From the NCBI GenBank assembly GCA_963835535.1, contig CAWIFL010000008.1, positions 62,001 to 126,000 on the forward strand: a DNA stretch of 64,000 nt. Reading direction: 5' to 3'. Every line of letters starts with the position of its first letter. The stretch's first letter is position 1. Shown here piece by piece: positions 40,371 through 48,028 of the stretch. This DNA is from Fen-1245 sp963835535 (GTDB lineage Bacteria > Gemmatimonadota > Gemmatimonadetes > Gemmatimonadales > JACORV01). A program made the translations under genes and the position numbers. The notes beneath the pieces are model-generated. The model was given only the letters and a program-made list of their open reading frames with translations. It was not told where the DNA came from and did no database searches.

Positions 40371-42595
40371 TGGGACGCGCGTCCGGCCTCCGCCGCGTCT
40401 CCCGCGCCTGGGCGCTGCTCGCCCTCGCAGCCGCGCTGGCGCCGTGCGCGAACGGGTACGCCCAGGGGCCGGCGCGCTCCCTGACCGGCCTGGTGCTGAG
40501 CGGCGCCGACAGCACGCCGGTGGTGGGCGCGTTCGTGGAGATCGCGGGCACCACCCTGCACACCGCCACCGATGCCGCCGGCCGGTTCGCGTTCACGCGC
40601 CCGCCGCCCGGGATCCTGGTGCTGCGCCTCGCGCGCATCGGCTTCCTCCCGGCCACGGTCCGCTGGCGCAGCGACAGCGCCGTGACGCCCGAGATCACCG
40701 TCGTGCTGGTACCCGCGCCGATCGAGGTCTCGCCGGTCGTCGTCACCGCGAGTCGCGAAACCCACCTGGCCGAGGACGCGCCGACGTCGGTGTCCGTGGC
40801 GACGAGCCAGGACATCGAGCACCGCGCCACGATCGGCGTGGACGAGGCCGTCGCCCTCGTGCCCGGCGTCCAGATCCTCGACGGCCAGATCAACATCCGC
40901 GGCTCCTCGGGCTACGCGAAGGGCCTCGGGAGCCGGGTCCTCCTCCTGATCGACGGCGTCCCGGCCAACCAGGGCGACCGCGGCGGCATCAACTGGGATC
41001 TCCTGCCCGTCACCGAGGTGGAGCGCGTGGAGGTGCTCAAGGGCACGGGCAGCGCGCTCTACGGCTCGGCCGCGCTCGGCGGCGTGGTGAACGTCATCAC
41101 CCGCGAGATCCCCGACGCGCCGCAGTTCAGCGCCCGCCTCTTCTCCGGTGCGTACCAGGCTCCCGCGCCGCTCTGGCGCTGGCGCTCCGGCGACGCCCTG
41201 TTCGGCGGGGCCGATCTCGGCCTGTCGCGGCGGCTGGGGCCGCTGCGGCTCCTCGTCTCGGGGGGCGCCGTCGACAACCAGGGGTATCGGGAGAACAACA
41301 GCGACCGGCGCTCGCACGCCCTCGCCAAAGTGGTCTTCGAGCCGGGGCCCGCGCTCCAGGCGGAGCTCTACGCCTCGGCCGTGCACGAGAACGTCGGCAA
41401 CGTGGTCTTCTGGTGCGAACAGGGCCAGTGCGTGGACCGGGGGCTGGCCTACCAGCCGTTCCGCGTGGACTCCACGACGCTGGGCGACCGGCTGCTGTCG
41501 GACAAGTACCAGGTGCAGGCGACGGCGCGCCGGATCCTGGGCCCGGTCCTCGCGCTGAACGCCCGGGTGTCGTGGTTCCGCACCAGCTTCCAGGATCGGT
41601 TCCGCGCGGACTCGAACGCTTCGACGGCCGACCGGTTCGGGGCCGAGCTCGGGGCGGAGTGGCATCCGAGCGCCGGCCACGTGATCAACGCCGGCACCGA
41701 AGAGACGTACTCGACGGTCACCTCCGACCTGTTCGGCGATCACAGCCAGACGGAGCTGGCGTGGTTCGCCGAGACCGAGACTCAGGTGACCGACTCGGTG
41801 CGGATGTCCGTGGGCGCGCGCCTCGACGCGATCGCGGTGGACGCCGTCGGGTGGAGCGCCGTCGGGAGCCCGCGCTTCGCGGTCACCTGGCAGCTGCCGG
41901 CCGTGCGCCTGCGGGCCAGCGTGGGCCGCGGGTTCCGCGCGCCGTCGCTGGCGGAGCGCTTCACCAGCACGGCCGAGCAGGGGATCCGGGTCATTCCGAA
42001 TCCGAACCTGGAGAACGAGACGAGCTGGGCAGGCGAGGTCGGCGCGACGACGCGGCTGGGGGCGCGCTTCGAGCTCGACGGGGCGCTGTTCTGGAACGAG
42101 TACCAGAACCTCATCGAGCCGGGGCTGGTGAGCGGTGGGACACAGATCCAGTTCGCCAACGTCACGCGCGCCCGCATCCGGGGGCTCGACCTCACGGCGC
42201 GCGCCGCGGGGCTGGCGCACGGGCATCTCTCCGGCGAGCTGGCGTACACCTTCCTCGACGCGCGCGACCTCACCCTCGACGAGCCGCTGGCCTTCCGGCC
42301 GCAGCATCTTGCCACGCTGAGTGCGGACTGGGTGCTCGGCACGCGGGATGGACACGGCAGCACGTTGGCGGCCGGATTCGACGCCCACTTGGCGAGCAGC
42401 CCGCAGCGGGTGGAGATCTTCGAGAGCGACCGGCGCGTGGCGGCGCGGACGCTGGATCTCCGCGCCACCTGGCGGCGCGGCGGCCTCGAGGTCATCGGCA
42501 AGGTGGAGAACGTCTTCAACTACATCTACACGCTGGTGCCGCGGACCCTGGAACCGCCGAGGACGTACTCGCTGTCCCTGGCGACGACCTGGTAG
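40370..42595 (+). CDS. TonB-dependent outer-membrane receptor
   Basis: A 741-residue receptor. Signal peptide (residues 1-36, predicted cut GYA|Q) is followed by a carboxypeptidase-regulatory-like domain (about 38-120: 'LTGLVLSGADSTPVVGAFVEI', 'TDAAGRFAFTRPPPG'), a plug domain (about 130-240: 'NIRGSSGYAKGLGSRVLLLIDG', 'VERVEVLKGTGSALYGSAALGG') and a 22-strand barrel ending '...YSLSLATTW' with the terminal aromatic. It imports scarce ligands such as siderophores, cobalamin or glycans with TonB energy; the ligand is unknown. Start chosen at ATG 40370, coupled to the lipoprotein stop. No iron-type regulator or TonB gene is near. Confidence 0.94.
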   Translation: MGRASGLRRVSRAWALLALAAALAPCANGYAQGPARSLTGLVLSGADSTPVVGAFVEIAGTTLHTATDAAGRFAFTRPPPGILVLRLARIGFLPATVRWRSDSAVTPEITVVLVPAPIEVSPVVVTASRETHLAEDAPTSVSVATSQDIEHRATIGVDEAVALVPGVQILDGQINIRGSSGYAKGLGSRVLLLIDGVPANQGDRGGINWDLLPVTEVERVEVLKGTGSALYGSAALGGVVNVITREIPDAPQFSARLFSGAYQAPAPLWRWRSGDALFGGADLGLSRRLGPLRLLVSGGAVDNQGYRENNSDRRSHALAKVVFEPGPALQAELYASAVHENVGNVVFWCEQGQCVDRGLAYQPFRVDSTTLGDRLLSDKYQVQATARRILGPVLALNARVSWFRTSFQDRFRADSNASTADRFGAELGAEWHPSAGHVINAGTEETYSTVTSDLFGDHSQTELAWFAETETQVTDSVRMSVGARLDAIAVDAVGWSAVGSPRFAVTWQLPAVRLRASVGRGFRAPSLAERFTSTAEQGIRVIPNPNLENETSWAGEVGATTRLGARFELDGALFWNEYQNLIEPGLVSGGTQIQFANVTRARIRGLDLTARAAGLAHGHLSGELAYTFLDARDLTLDEPLAFRPQHLATLSADWVLGTRDGHGSTLAAGFDAHLASSPQRVEIFESDRRVAARTLDLRATWRRGGLEVIGKVENVFNYIYTLVPRTLEPPRTYSLSLATTW

Positions 42596-42627
42596 GGGCG
42601 GCGGCCGGACCGAAGCGCGCCGCTCCC

Positions 42628-42655
42628 TTGCGGCCGCGTACGGCCGCCTTATAGT
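42628..42655 (+). promoter_or_regulatory. Leaderless promoter with dyad, histidine kinase gene
   Basis: TTGCGG (42628-42633), 16-base spacer, TATAGT (42650-42655), then seven bases to the ATG at 42663. A perfect dyad GCGGCCG-CGTA-CGGCCGC (42630-42647) fills the spacer; it may terminate the TonB-receptor transcript or act as an operator. Confidence 0.6.
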
Positions 42656-42662
42656 CGGGGCG

Positions 42663-44609
42663 ATGAGCGCCCCCCACAGCGAGCGCCTGGCCGGCGCTCC
42701 GGCCGAGCGCCCTGCGGCCGATCCCCTGTCGATCCTCGACGAGCTGACGCGGTTCGCCCGCAGTCTTTCCGGGGCGGCGCTCAGCGGATCGGTGGCCGAG
42801 CGCACCGCGGACCTGCTCGAGCGGCTGTTCGGCCCGGCCAGCCTTGCGGTCGCCATCGGCAACCACGACGACGAGGGTCGCCTCGTCCTCGCCGCAGCGC
42901 GGGGCGAGCCGGCGCCGCGCGCGGACGACCCGTTCCTCGAAGCGGTGGAGCGCGCCGGACGGGTGACGCGCAGCGACGACGCCGCCGCCCTTGGCGCGCC
43001 CCTCCTGGCGGCGGGGCACACGATGGGCGCGGTGGTCGTGTGGGGGCGGAACGCGGGCGCGTACGACGCGGCGGCCGAGCCCGTGCTCGCGGTGGTCGCG
43101 GCGCAGGTCGCGCTCGCCCTGCAGAACGCGCAGCTCCTCTCCCTGCTGTCGGCGGGCAAGCGTGAATGGGAGCAGATGGCGGACGCCATCACCCAGGCGA
43201 TCTGCATCCTCGACGGGCGGGGCATCGTGCGCCGGGCCAACCGCCCCTTCGCCGCCCTGGTCGGGACGCCGGTCACCGCGCTCCCGGGGCGAGCCTGGCC
43301 GACGCTCTTCCCGGCGGGGTGGACGGAGCCGCTGGCGCGGGTGCTGGCGGAAATGGGCACGGCGGGCTCCACCGAGATCCGGCAGGATCGTCGTATCTAC
43401 ACGGCTACGGCGCTCCGGCTGACCGGCGAGACCGACGGCTCGGCTGTGCTCCTCGTCGAGGACCACACCGAGACGCGCCGCCTCCAGGAGCACCTGATCC
43501 AGTCGGAGAAGCTCATGGCGATCGGGCAGCTCATCGCCGGCGTCGCCCACGAGCTGAACAACCCGCTGGCCTCGGTGCTCGGGTTCGCCGACTTCCTGGT
43601 CGAGGCCGGCGACACGCCGCCGCACCTCGCCGAGCCGCTGCGCGTCATCCAGCAGGAGGCGCAGCGCGCCGCCAGCATCGTGAGGAACCTCCTCACCTTC
43701 GCGCGGCGTCAGGAGCGGGAGCGGCAGCGGCTCGGGATCGGCACGATCCTCCAGCGGACGGTCGCGCTGCTCAAGAACCAGCTGCTCGGCCTGAACGTGG
43801 AGCTGCTCCTGTCGGTGGACGGCGATCTTCCGGAGATCGAAGGCAACCCGAGCCAGCTCCAGCAGATCTTCGTCAACCTCGCCAACAACGCCGCGCAGGC
43901 GATCGCGGCGACCGGCCGCCCGGGCGCGGTCAAAGTGCACGCGCGGCGCTGGCTGGACGGCGTGGCGGTGGACGTGGCCGACGACGGGCCCGGCATCCCG
44001 AAGGCTCTGCACGAGAAGGTGTTCGAGCCCTTCTTCACCACCAAGGCCGAGGGCGAGGGGACGGGGTTGGGGCTCGCCATCTGTCAGGGCATCGTCAAGG
44101 AGCACGGCGGGCGCATCACCCTGACTTCCGCCCCGGGCGCGGGCGCGACGTTCACCGTCGAGCTGCCCGCGGCGCAGGAGAGCGCGGCCGCGGATGCCGC
44201 GCCCGCGCGGGCCAGCTCCGCCGCCGGCCGCGTCCTCGTGGTGGACGACGAGCCGCACATCCGGCACTACATGCGGGCGACCCTGGCCGCGTGGGGACAC
44301 GAGGTGGACGTGGCATCCGACGGCGAGGATGCGCTCGCGCAGGCACGCGCCCGCCGCTACGACGTCATCATCACCGACGTGCGGATGCCGAAGCTCGGCG
44401 GCCGGGAGTTGTACGAGCGGCTGCTGCGAGACGCACCGGCCGTCGCGGCGCGCGTCGTCTTCGCGACGGGCGACACGGTACGGGACGACACGATGGAGTT
44501 CCTCCAGCGGTGCGGACGGCCCTTCCTCCACAAGCCGTTCAAGCTGGCCGAGCTGCGGAGTGTCCTCGCGGCCGCCCTCGCCAGAGAACAGAAGACGGGA
44601 TCGAGCTGA
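42663..44609 (+). CDS. Soluble hybrid histidine kinase (GAF-PAS-HisKA-HATPase-REC)
   Basis: A 648-residue sensor kinase without membrane segments. Residues about 25-160 form a GAF-like sensor, 170-275 a PAS domain ('MADAITQAICILDGRGIVRRANRPFAALVG'-type start). The dimerisation domain has phospho-acceptor H296 in 'GVAHELNNPL'; the ATPase domain shows 'NLANNAAQAI' (N box), 'DVADDGPGIP' (G1) and 'GTGLGLAI' (G2). The C-terminal receiver carries D572 in 'IITDVRMP' and Lys in 'FLHKPF'. It probably senses a cytoplasmic signal and autophosphorylates; an output regulator is not encoded next to it. Its mRNA is predicted to be leaderless. Confidence 0.93.
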   Translation: MSAPHSERLAGAPAERPAADPLSILDELTRFARSLSGAALSGSVAERTADLLERLFGPASLAVAIGNHDDEGRLVLAAARGEPAPRADDPFLEAVERAGRVTRSDDAAALGAPLLAAGHTMGAVVVWGRNAGAYDAAAEPVLAVVAAQVALALQNAQLLSLLSAGKREWEQMADAITQAICILDGRGIVRRANRPFAALVGTPVTALPGRAWPTLFPAGWTEPLARVLAEMGTAGSTEIRQDRRIYTATALRLTGETDGSAVLLVEDHTETRRLQEHLIQSEKLMAIGQLIAGVAHELNNPLASVLGFADFLVEAGDTPPHLAEPLRVIQQEAQRAASIVRNLLTFARRQERERQRLGIGTILQRTVALLKNQLLGLNVELLLSVDGDLPEIEGNPSQLQQIFVNLANNAAQAIAATGRPGAVKVHARRWLDGVAVDVADDGPGIPKALHEKVFEPFFTTKAEGEGTGLGLAICQGIVKEHGGRITLTSAPGAGATFTVELPAAQESAAADAAPARASSAAGRVLVVDDEPHIRHYMRATLAAWGHEVDVASDGEDALAQARARRYDVIITDVRMPKLGGRELYERLLRDAPAVAARVVFATGDTVRDDTMEFLQRCGRPFLHKPFKLAELRSVLAAALAREQKTGSS

Positions 44610-44617
44610 CGGATCAG

Positions 44618-44631
44618 TTGCCAGACGGCAA
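44618..44631. repeat. Palindrome TTGCCAGACGGCAA
   Basis: Fourteen-base palindromic element between the histidine kinase stop and the glycosyltransferase start. After it comes C-rich sequence in 7-base steps (CCCTGTC, CACTGAC, CCTCGTC), like the copy at 35587. Confidence 0.7.
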
Positions 44632-44677
44632 GTACTCGCCCTGTCCACTGACCCTCGTCTCTCTGCATACTTAGGGC

Positions 44678-45505
44678 ATGATCTACGTGCTGGTGCCCGC
44701 CTACAACGAGGCGGCGACGGTGGGGCTGCTGCTCTGGAAGGTCCGGCAGGTCTTCACCGCGTTCCCGCGCGAGTACCAGCTGCTGGCCGTGGACGACGCG
44801 TCGACGGACGGGACGGATGCCGTGCTCGCCCCCTACGCGCGCGCCCTGCCGCTCACCCTCGTCACCCACCGCCAGCGGCAGGGGTACGCCCGGAGCCTGG
44901 AGGAGCTGCTCCGGCTCGCCAGCTCGCGCACCGATCGGCCGCGGCGCGACCTCGCCGTCGTGCTGCAGGCCGACTTCTCCGACCCGCCGGACGACATCCC
45001 GGAGATGGTGAAGCGCGTCGAGAGCGGCGCCGACCTCGTGCTGGCCGACTACGGCCGGCGGCCCGGGCTCCCGCGCGGCGAGAAGCTGGTCCGGCGCCTG
45101 GTGCGGCTGCTGTCGCGGCGCAGCGCGAGCGGCGGCGCGAGCGAGCACGTCGGCACGCTGAAGGCGATGCGCCTGATCACGCTGGCGCGGGCCCTGTCCG
45201 CGCAGGGCGGCCGTCCGCTGCTCACGCGGGAGGGGTGGGCGGCGGACGCCGAGCTGCTCGGCGCCGTCGCGGGACAGGCGCGCCGCGTGGACGTCGTAGG
45301 GATCATGAGCGCGGTGCAGCCGCGCCGCCGCGCGTCGCGGGCGAAGCCGCTGCGCTCGGTGTGGAACGTCTGGCGGGCGCTGCGGAGCGTGCCGGCGGTG
45401 CCGGAGAAGCCCGATCGCCCGGGCGGCCCGCGTCCCGAGCGCGGCCGCGCACGCGGCCGTGGCGAATCGCGCGGCCCGGCGCCCGCGCCGGCGGCGTCCA
45501 CCTGA
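44678..45505 (+). CDS. Family 2 glycosyltransferase (GT-A fold)
   Basis: A 275-residue GT-A glycosyltransferase resembling dolichyl-/polyprenyl-phosphate sugar transferases. 'MIYVLVPAYNEAATVGLLLWKV' starts the nucleotide-binding half, with 'LLAVDDASTDGTDAVLAPYA' (DDxS) and 'DLAVVLQADFSDPP', where the usual metal-binding DxD is Q-A-D. No membrane segment is seen. The last 35 residues are Arg/Pro/Gly-rich and low-complexity. The mRNA may be leaderless: CATACT (44666-44671) is six bases before the ATG. The stop overlaps the next start (TGATG). Confidence 0.85.
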   Translation: MIYVLVPAYNEAATVGLLLWKVRQVFTAFPREYQLLAVDDASTDGTDAVLAPYARALPLTLVTHRQRQGYARSLEELLRLASSRTDRPRRDLAVVLQADFSDPPDDIPEMVKRVESGADLVLADYGRRPGLPRGEKLVRRLVRLLSRRSASGGASEHVGTLKAMRLITLARALSAQGGRPLLTREGWAADAELLGAVAGQARRVDVVGIMSAVQPRRRASRAKPLRSVWNVWRALRSVPAVPEKPDRPGGPRPERGRARGRGESRGPAPAPAAST

Positions 45506-46269
45506 TGCGCGTCATCCTCCTGGCGGCCGCGGCGCTCGCGGTGGGCGCCGGAGGGTTCGTGGGGCGGGAAGCGCCGCCGCCGCATGCAGCCGTCCTCCGG
45601 GACAGCGTGCCGCTCCGCGTCCCGTTCGCGCCGGGCGAGCGCCTGGAGTACCTGGTCAAGTTCGGCATCTTCCACGTCGGGCACGCGGAGATGGAAGTCC
45701 TCGGCATCGACACCATCCGCGGCGAGCCGACGTACCACGTGCGGTTCGCCGTCCACGGGAGCGCGATCTTCTACTCGATGACCGACACGCTGGAGTCGTG
45801 GTTCAGCGTGTACGATCTCACCTCCCGCCGGTTCATCCAGAACAACAACGAGGACGGCCGTCTCTACCAGCACACCTACGAGATCTTCCCGGATCGGGGC
45901 TACTTCGTCCAGGACGATCGCGACACCCTGCCGACGACGGCCGAGCCGCTCGACGACATGTCGTTCTTCTACTTCGCGCGCACCGTGCCGCTCGACACCG
46001 GCCAGACGTACGAGTACGCGCGGTACTTCCGGCCCGACCGGAACCCGGTCACCCTGCGCGTCCTGGGCGAGGAAACGGTGAGCGTGCCGGCGGGGCGGTT
46101 CGCGGCGATCGCCATCCGCCCCGTCTTCAAGAGCCACGGCCTGTTCGCCGAGGGGGGCCGTGCCCAGGTGGATCTCGCCGCGGACTCCACCCGGATCCCC
46201 CTGCTGATCAAGAGCTGGCTCTCCGTCGGCTACCTCTCGATCAGCCTCCGCAACCGGAGATCGCCGTGA
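45505..46269 (+). CDS. Exported DUF3108 protein
   Basis: A 254-residue protein with N-terminal signal or anchor (residues 1-20) and a DUF3108 domain (about 45-250): 'FAPGERLEYLVKFGIFHVGHAEMEVLG', 'YSMTDTLESWFSVYDLTSRRF', and 'PVTLRVLGEETVSVPAGRFAAIAIRPVF'. DUF3108 proteins are periplasmic beta-sheet proteins of unknown function, sometimes near cell-envelope genes. Unlike most exported proteins in the window it has no Gln after the likely signal cut. It is coupled to the glycosyltransferase gene and, by a GTGA overlap, to the next gene. Confidence 0.85.
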   Translation: MRVILLAAAALAVGAGGFVGREAPPPHAAVLRDSVPLRVPFAPGERLEYLVKFGIFHVGHAEMEVLGIDTIRGEPTYHVRFAVHGSAIFYSMTDTLESWFSVYDLTSRRFIQNNNEDGRLYQHTYEIFPDRGYFVQDDRDTLPTTAEPLDDMSFFYFARTVPLDTGQTYEYARYFRPDRNPVTLRVLGEETVSVPAGRFAAIAIRPVFKSHGLFAEGGRAQVDLAADSTRIPLLIKSWLSVGYLSISLRNRRSP

Positions 46270-46377
46270 GCGCCGGGAGCGGTTCCCGAAGCCGACCTGA
46301 AGAAGGTCAAGACCATCCCCATCGCGCGCCGGGCGAACAAGGTCGACCCGGCGCTGCTGGCCAAGGCGCCGGGCGAG

Positions 46378-47229
46378 GTGCGGAGCTTCGACGCCTTTCT
46401 CGATTCGCTGCCCGACATCCTCGCGGCCCGCGACCTCAAGACCGTGATCGCCGACGTCGCGGCCGCCGCGCGCCGCACCGCGGTGGTGACGCTGGTCGGC
46501 GGGCACGTCATCAAGGTCGGGCTGGGCCCGCTCCTGATCCATCTCCTCGATCGCGGCGTGCTCACGCACGTGGCGATGAACGGCGCCGCCGCGATCCACG
46601 ACTTCGAGCTGGCGGCGTTCGGCGGGACGAGCGAGGACGTGGCTGCGGGGCTCGGCGACGGGACGTTCGGCATGGCGGAGGAGACCGGACGGGAGATGAA
46701 CGCGGCCATCGCGGCGGGGCGCGGCGAGGGCATGGGCCTCGGCGAGTCCCTGGCGCGGTGGCTCAGCCGCCGCGGCGCGCTCCCGGGCGGCGACGCCTGC
46801 GTGCTGCTCGCCGCCTGGCGACGCGGGATCCCGGTCACGGTGCACGTGGCCCTGGGCACGGACATCATCCACCAGCACCCCGACGCCGACGGTGCCGCCA
46901 CCGGCGAGCTGACCTTCCGCGACTTCCGCCGGCTCGCCGCGGCGCTGCCGGCCCTGGATCACGGCGGCGTCGTCCTGAACCTCGGGAGCGCGGTGATCCT
47001 GCCCGAGGTGTTCCTCAAGGCCCTCACCGTCGCCCGCAATCTCGGCGCCGGGAAGCCGACGCACTTCACCGCCGTGGACTGCGACATGATCCGGCACTAC
47101 CGCCCGCGCCTCAACGTGGTGCAGCGTCCGACCCAGGACGGCGGCTCCGGGTACCTGCTCACCGGCCATCACGAGTTGCTCGTCCCGCTGATCGTGTGGG
47201 GCGTGGATGCGGCCCTGGCGCGTCGCTAG
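46378..47229 (+). CDS. Deoxyhypusine-synthase-like protein, 5' end displaced
   Basis: From the GTG at 46378 this gives 283 residues like the bacterial deoxyhypusine-synthase-like family: 'FDAFLDSLPDILAARDLKTV', 'TLVGGHVIKVGLGPLLIHLLDRG', 'AMNGAAAIHDFELAAFGGTSEDVAAGL', 'GMAEETGREMN', and 'VDCDMIRHYRPRLNVVQRPT'. The frame stays coding upstream ('KKVKTIPIARRANKVDPALLAK', from about 46300) but has no ATG/GTG/TTG. A GTG at 46266 overlaps the DUF3108 stop as GTGA in another frame. So a one-base indel near 46280, or a CTG start at 46297, seems likely. The 'WGK'-type catalytic lysine motif of true deoxyhypusine synthases is not visible, so its reaction is unknown. Confidence 0.75.
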   Translation: MRSFDAFLDSLPDILAARDLKTVIADVAAAARRTAVVTLVGGHVIKVGLGPLLIHLLDRGVLTHVAMNGAAAIHDFELAAFGGTSEDVAAGLGDGTFGMAEETGREMNAAIAAGRGEGMGLGESLARWLSRRGALPGGDACVLLAAWRRGIPVTVHVALGTDIIHQHPDADGAATGELTFRDFRRLAAALPALDHGGVVLNLGSAVILPEVFLKALTVARNLGAGKPTHFTAVDCDMIRHYRPRLNVVQRPTQDGGSGYLLTGHHELLVPLIVWGVDAALARR

Positions 47230-47659
47230 CGCTCTAGCCGCCACCCTCTTGGCGGGATGCGCCGCCCACGCCGTTCCCGTCGCCACCGCGCCGCTCGGCG
47301 TGGACCCGGCCCGGGAAGCGGCGGGGGCACGTGCGGTCGCGGAGACGTTCATCGCCGCCGAGGCCCGCGGCGACGAGGCGGCGGACACGCTGCTGGCGCC
47401 GGGAGCCGACTTCATCAACAGCGGCATCGCCGTGGCCGCGCGGCCACGGCTCGCGGCGGTCATCGGTCGCGGCGAAGCGACGATCGAGAATCTGCGGACC
47501 GAGGTGGCCGGCCAGCTCGCGTGGATCGTGGCGGTCTATCGCTGGACCGGCGGGGCGGGCCAGATCGTGGAGCGGGGCCGGGCGACGCTGGTGCTCGAGC
47601 GGCGCGAGGCCGGATGGCGCATCCGTCACGTGCATTCGAGCGCCGTGCCCCCGTGGTGA
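47207..47659 (+). CDS. NTF2-like (DUF4440-type) lipoprotein
   Basis: A 150-residue lipoprotein: signal 'MRPWRVASALAATLLAGC' with lipobox LLAG|C (Cys 18). The mature part is an NTF2/SnoaL-like cone ('AVAETFIAAEARGDEAADTLLAPGADFINSG' and 'GQIVERGRATLVLERREAGWRIRHVHSS'), a fold that often binds small ligands or acts as an isomerase. The role is unknown. Its ATG lies 23 bases inside the previous gene. A strong terminator follows at 47673. Confidence 0.82.
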   Translation: MRPWRVASALAATLLAGCAAHAVPVATAPLGVDPAREAAGARAVAETFIAAEARGDEAADTLLAPGADFINSGIAVAARPRLAAVIGRGEATIENLRTEVAGQLAWIVAVYRWTGGAGQIVERGRATLVLERREAGWRIRHVHSSAVPPW

Positions 47660-47672
47660 GGTCCGGAACGCA

Positions 47673-47700
47673 CGAGCGCCCCGGCTGTCCGGGGCGCTCG
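47673..47700. terminator. Strong terminator hairpin
   Basis: Perfect 12-bp stem CGAGCGCCCCGG (47673-47684) / CCGGGGCGCTCG (47689-47700) with CTGT loop, between convergent genes. No T-run. Confidence 0.8.
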
Positions 47701-47726
47701 ACGTGCGTGTGACGCCTCGCCGCTCG

Positions 47727-47954
47727 CTAGAGGTCGCCCTCGCTCCGACCCTCGCCGGAGATCACGTCCTTGACCCGGCGCGCGGTGGACGGCGAGATGA
47801 GCTTGATCACCCAGTAAATCACCAGCCCGACCAGTGCCAGCGTCAGGACCGTCCACACCAGCCCGAGCGTGATCCGGATGACCCACAGGGCCAGGCGGAG
47901 GACGAAGAAGGCCACCACGGCGAGTACCGCGAAGCCCAGGACCTTGCGCAACAT
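47727..47954 (-). CDS. Small membrane protein (75 aa)
   Basis: A 75-residue protein with two hydrophobic segments (about residues 4-28 and 31-52, 'LGLVWTVLTLALVGLVIYWVI') and a charged cytoplasmic tail 'SPSTARRVKDVISGEGRSEGD'. No family recognised. A GGGAGG ribosome site lies 7-8 bases before the ATG (47975-47970 region). It diverges from thiO with a 74-base gap. Confidence 0.68.
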   Translation of the reverse strand: MLRKVLGFAVLAVVAFFVLRLALWVIRITLGLVWTVLTLALVGLVIYWVIKLISPSTARRVKDVISGEGRSEGDL

Positions 47955-48028
47955 CAGGAACCTCCCATACGTGCCTTGAACGGCCCTACGAAGCTACGGG
48001 GCCCCGGGTTTCACGCAAGCAGGCGGAG

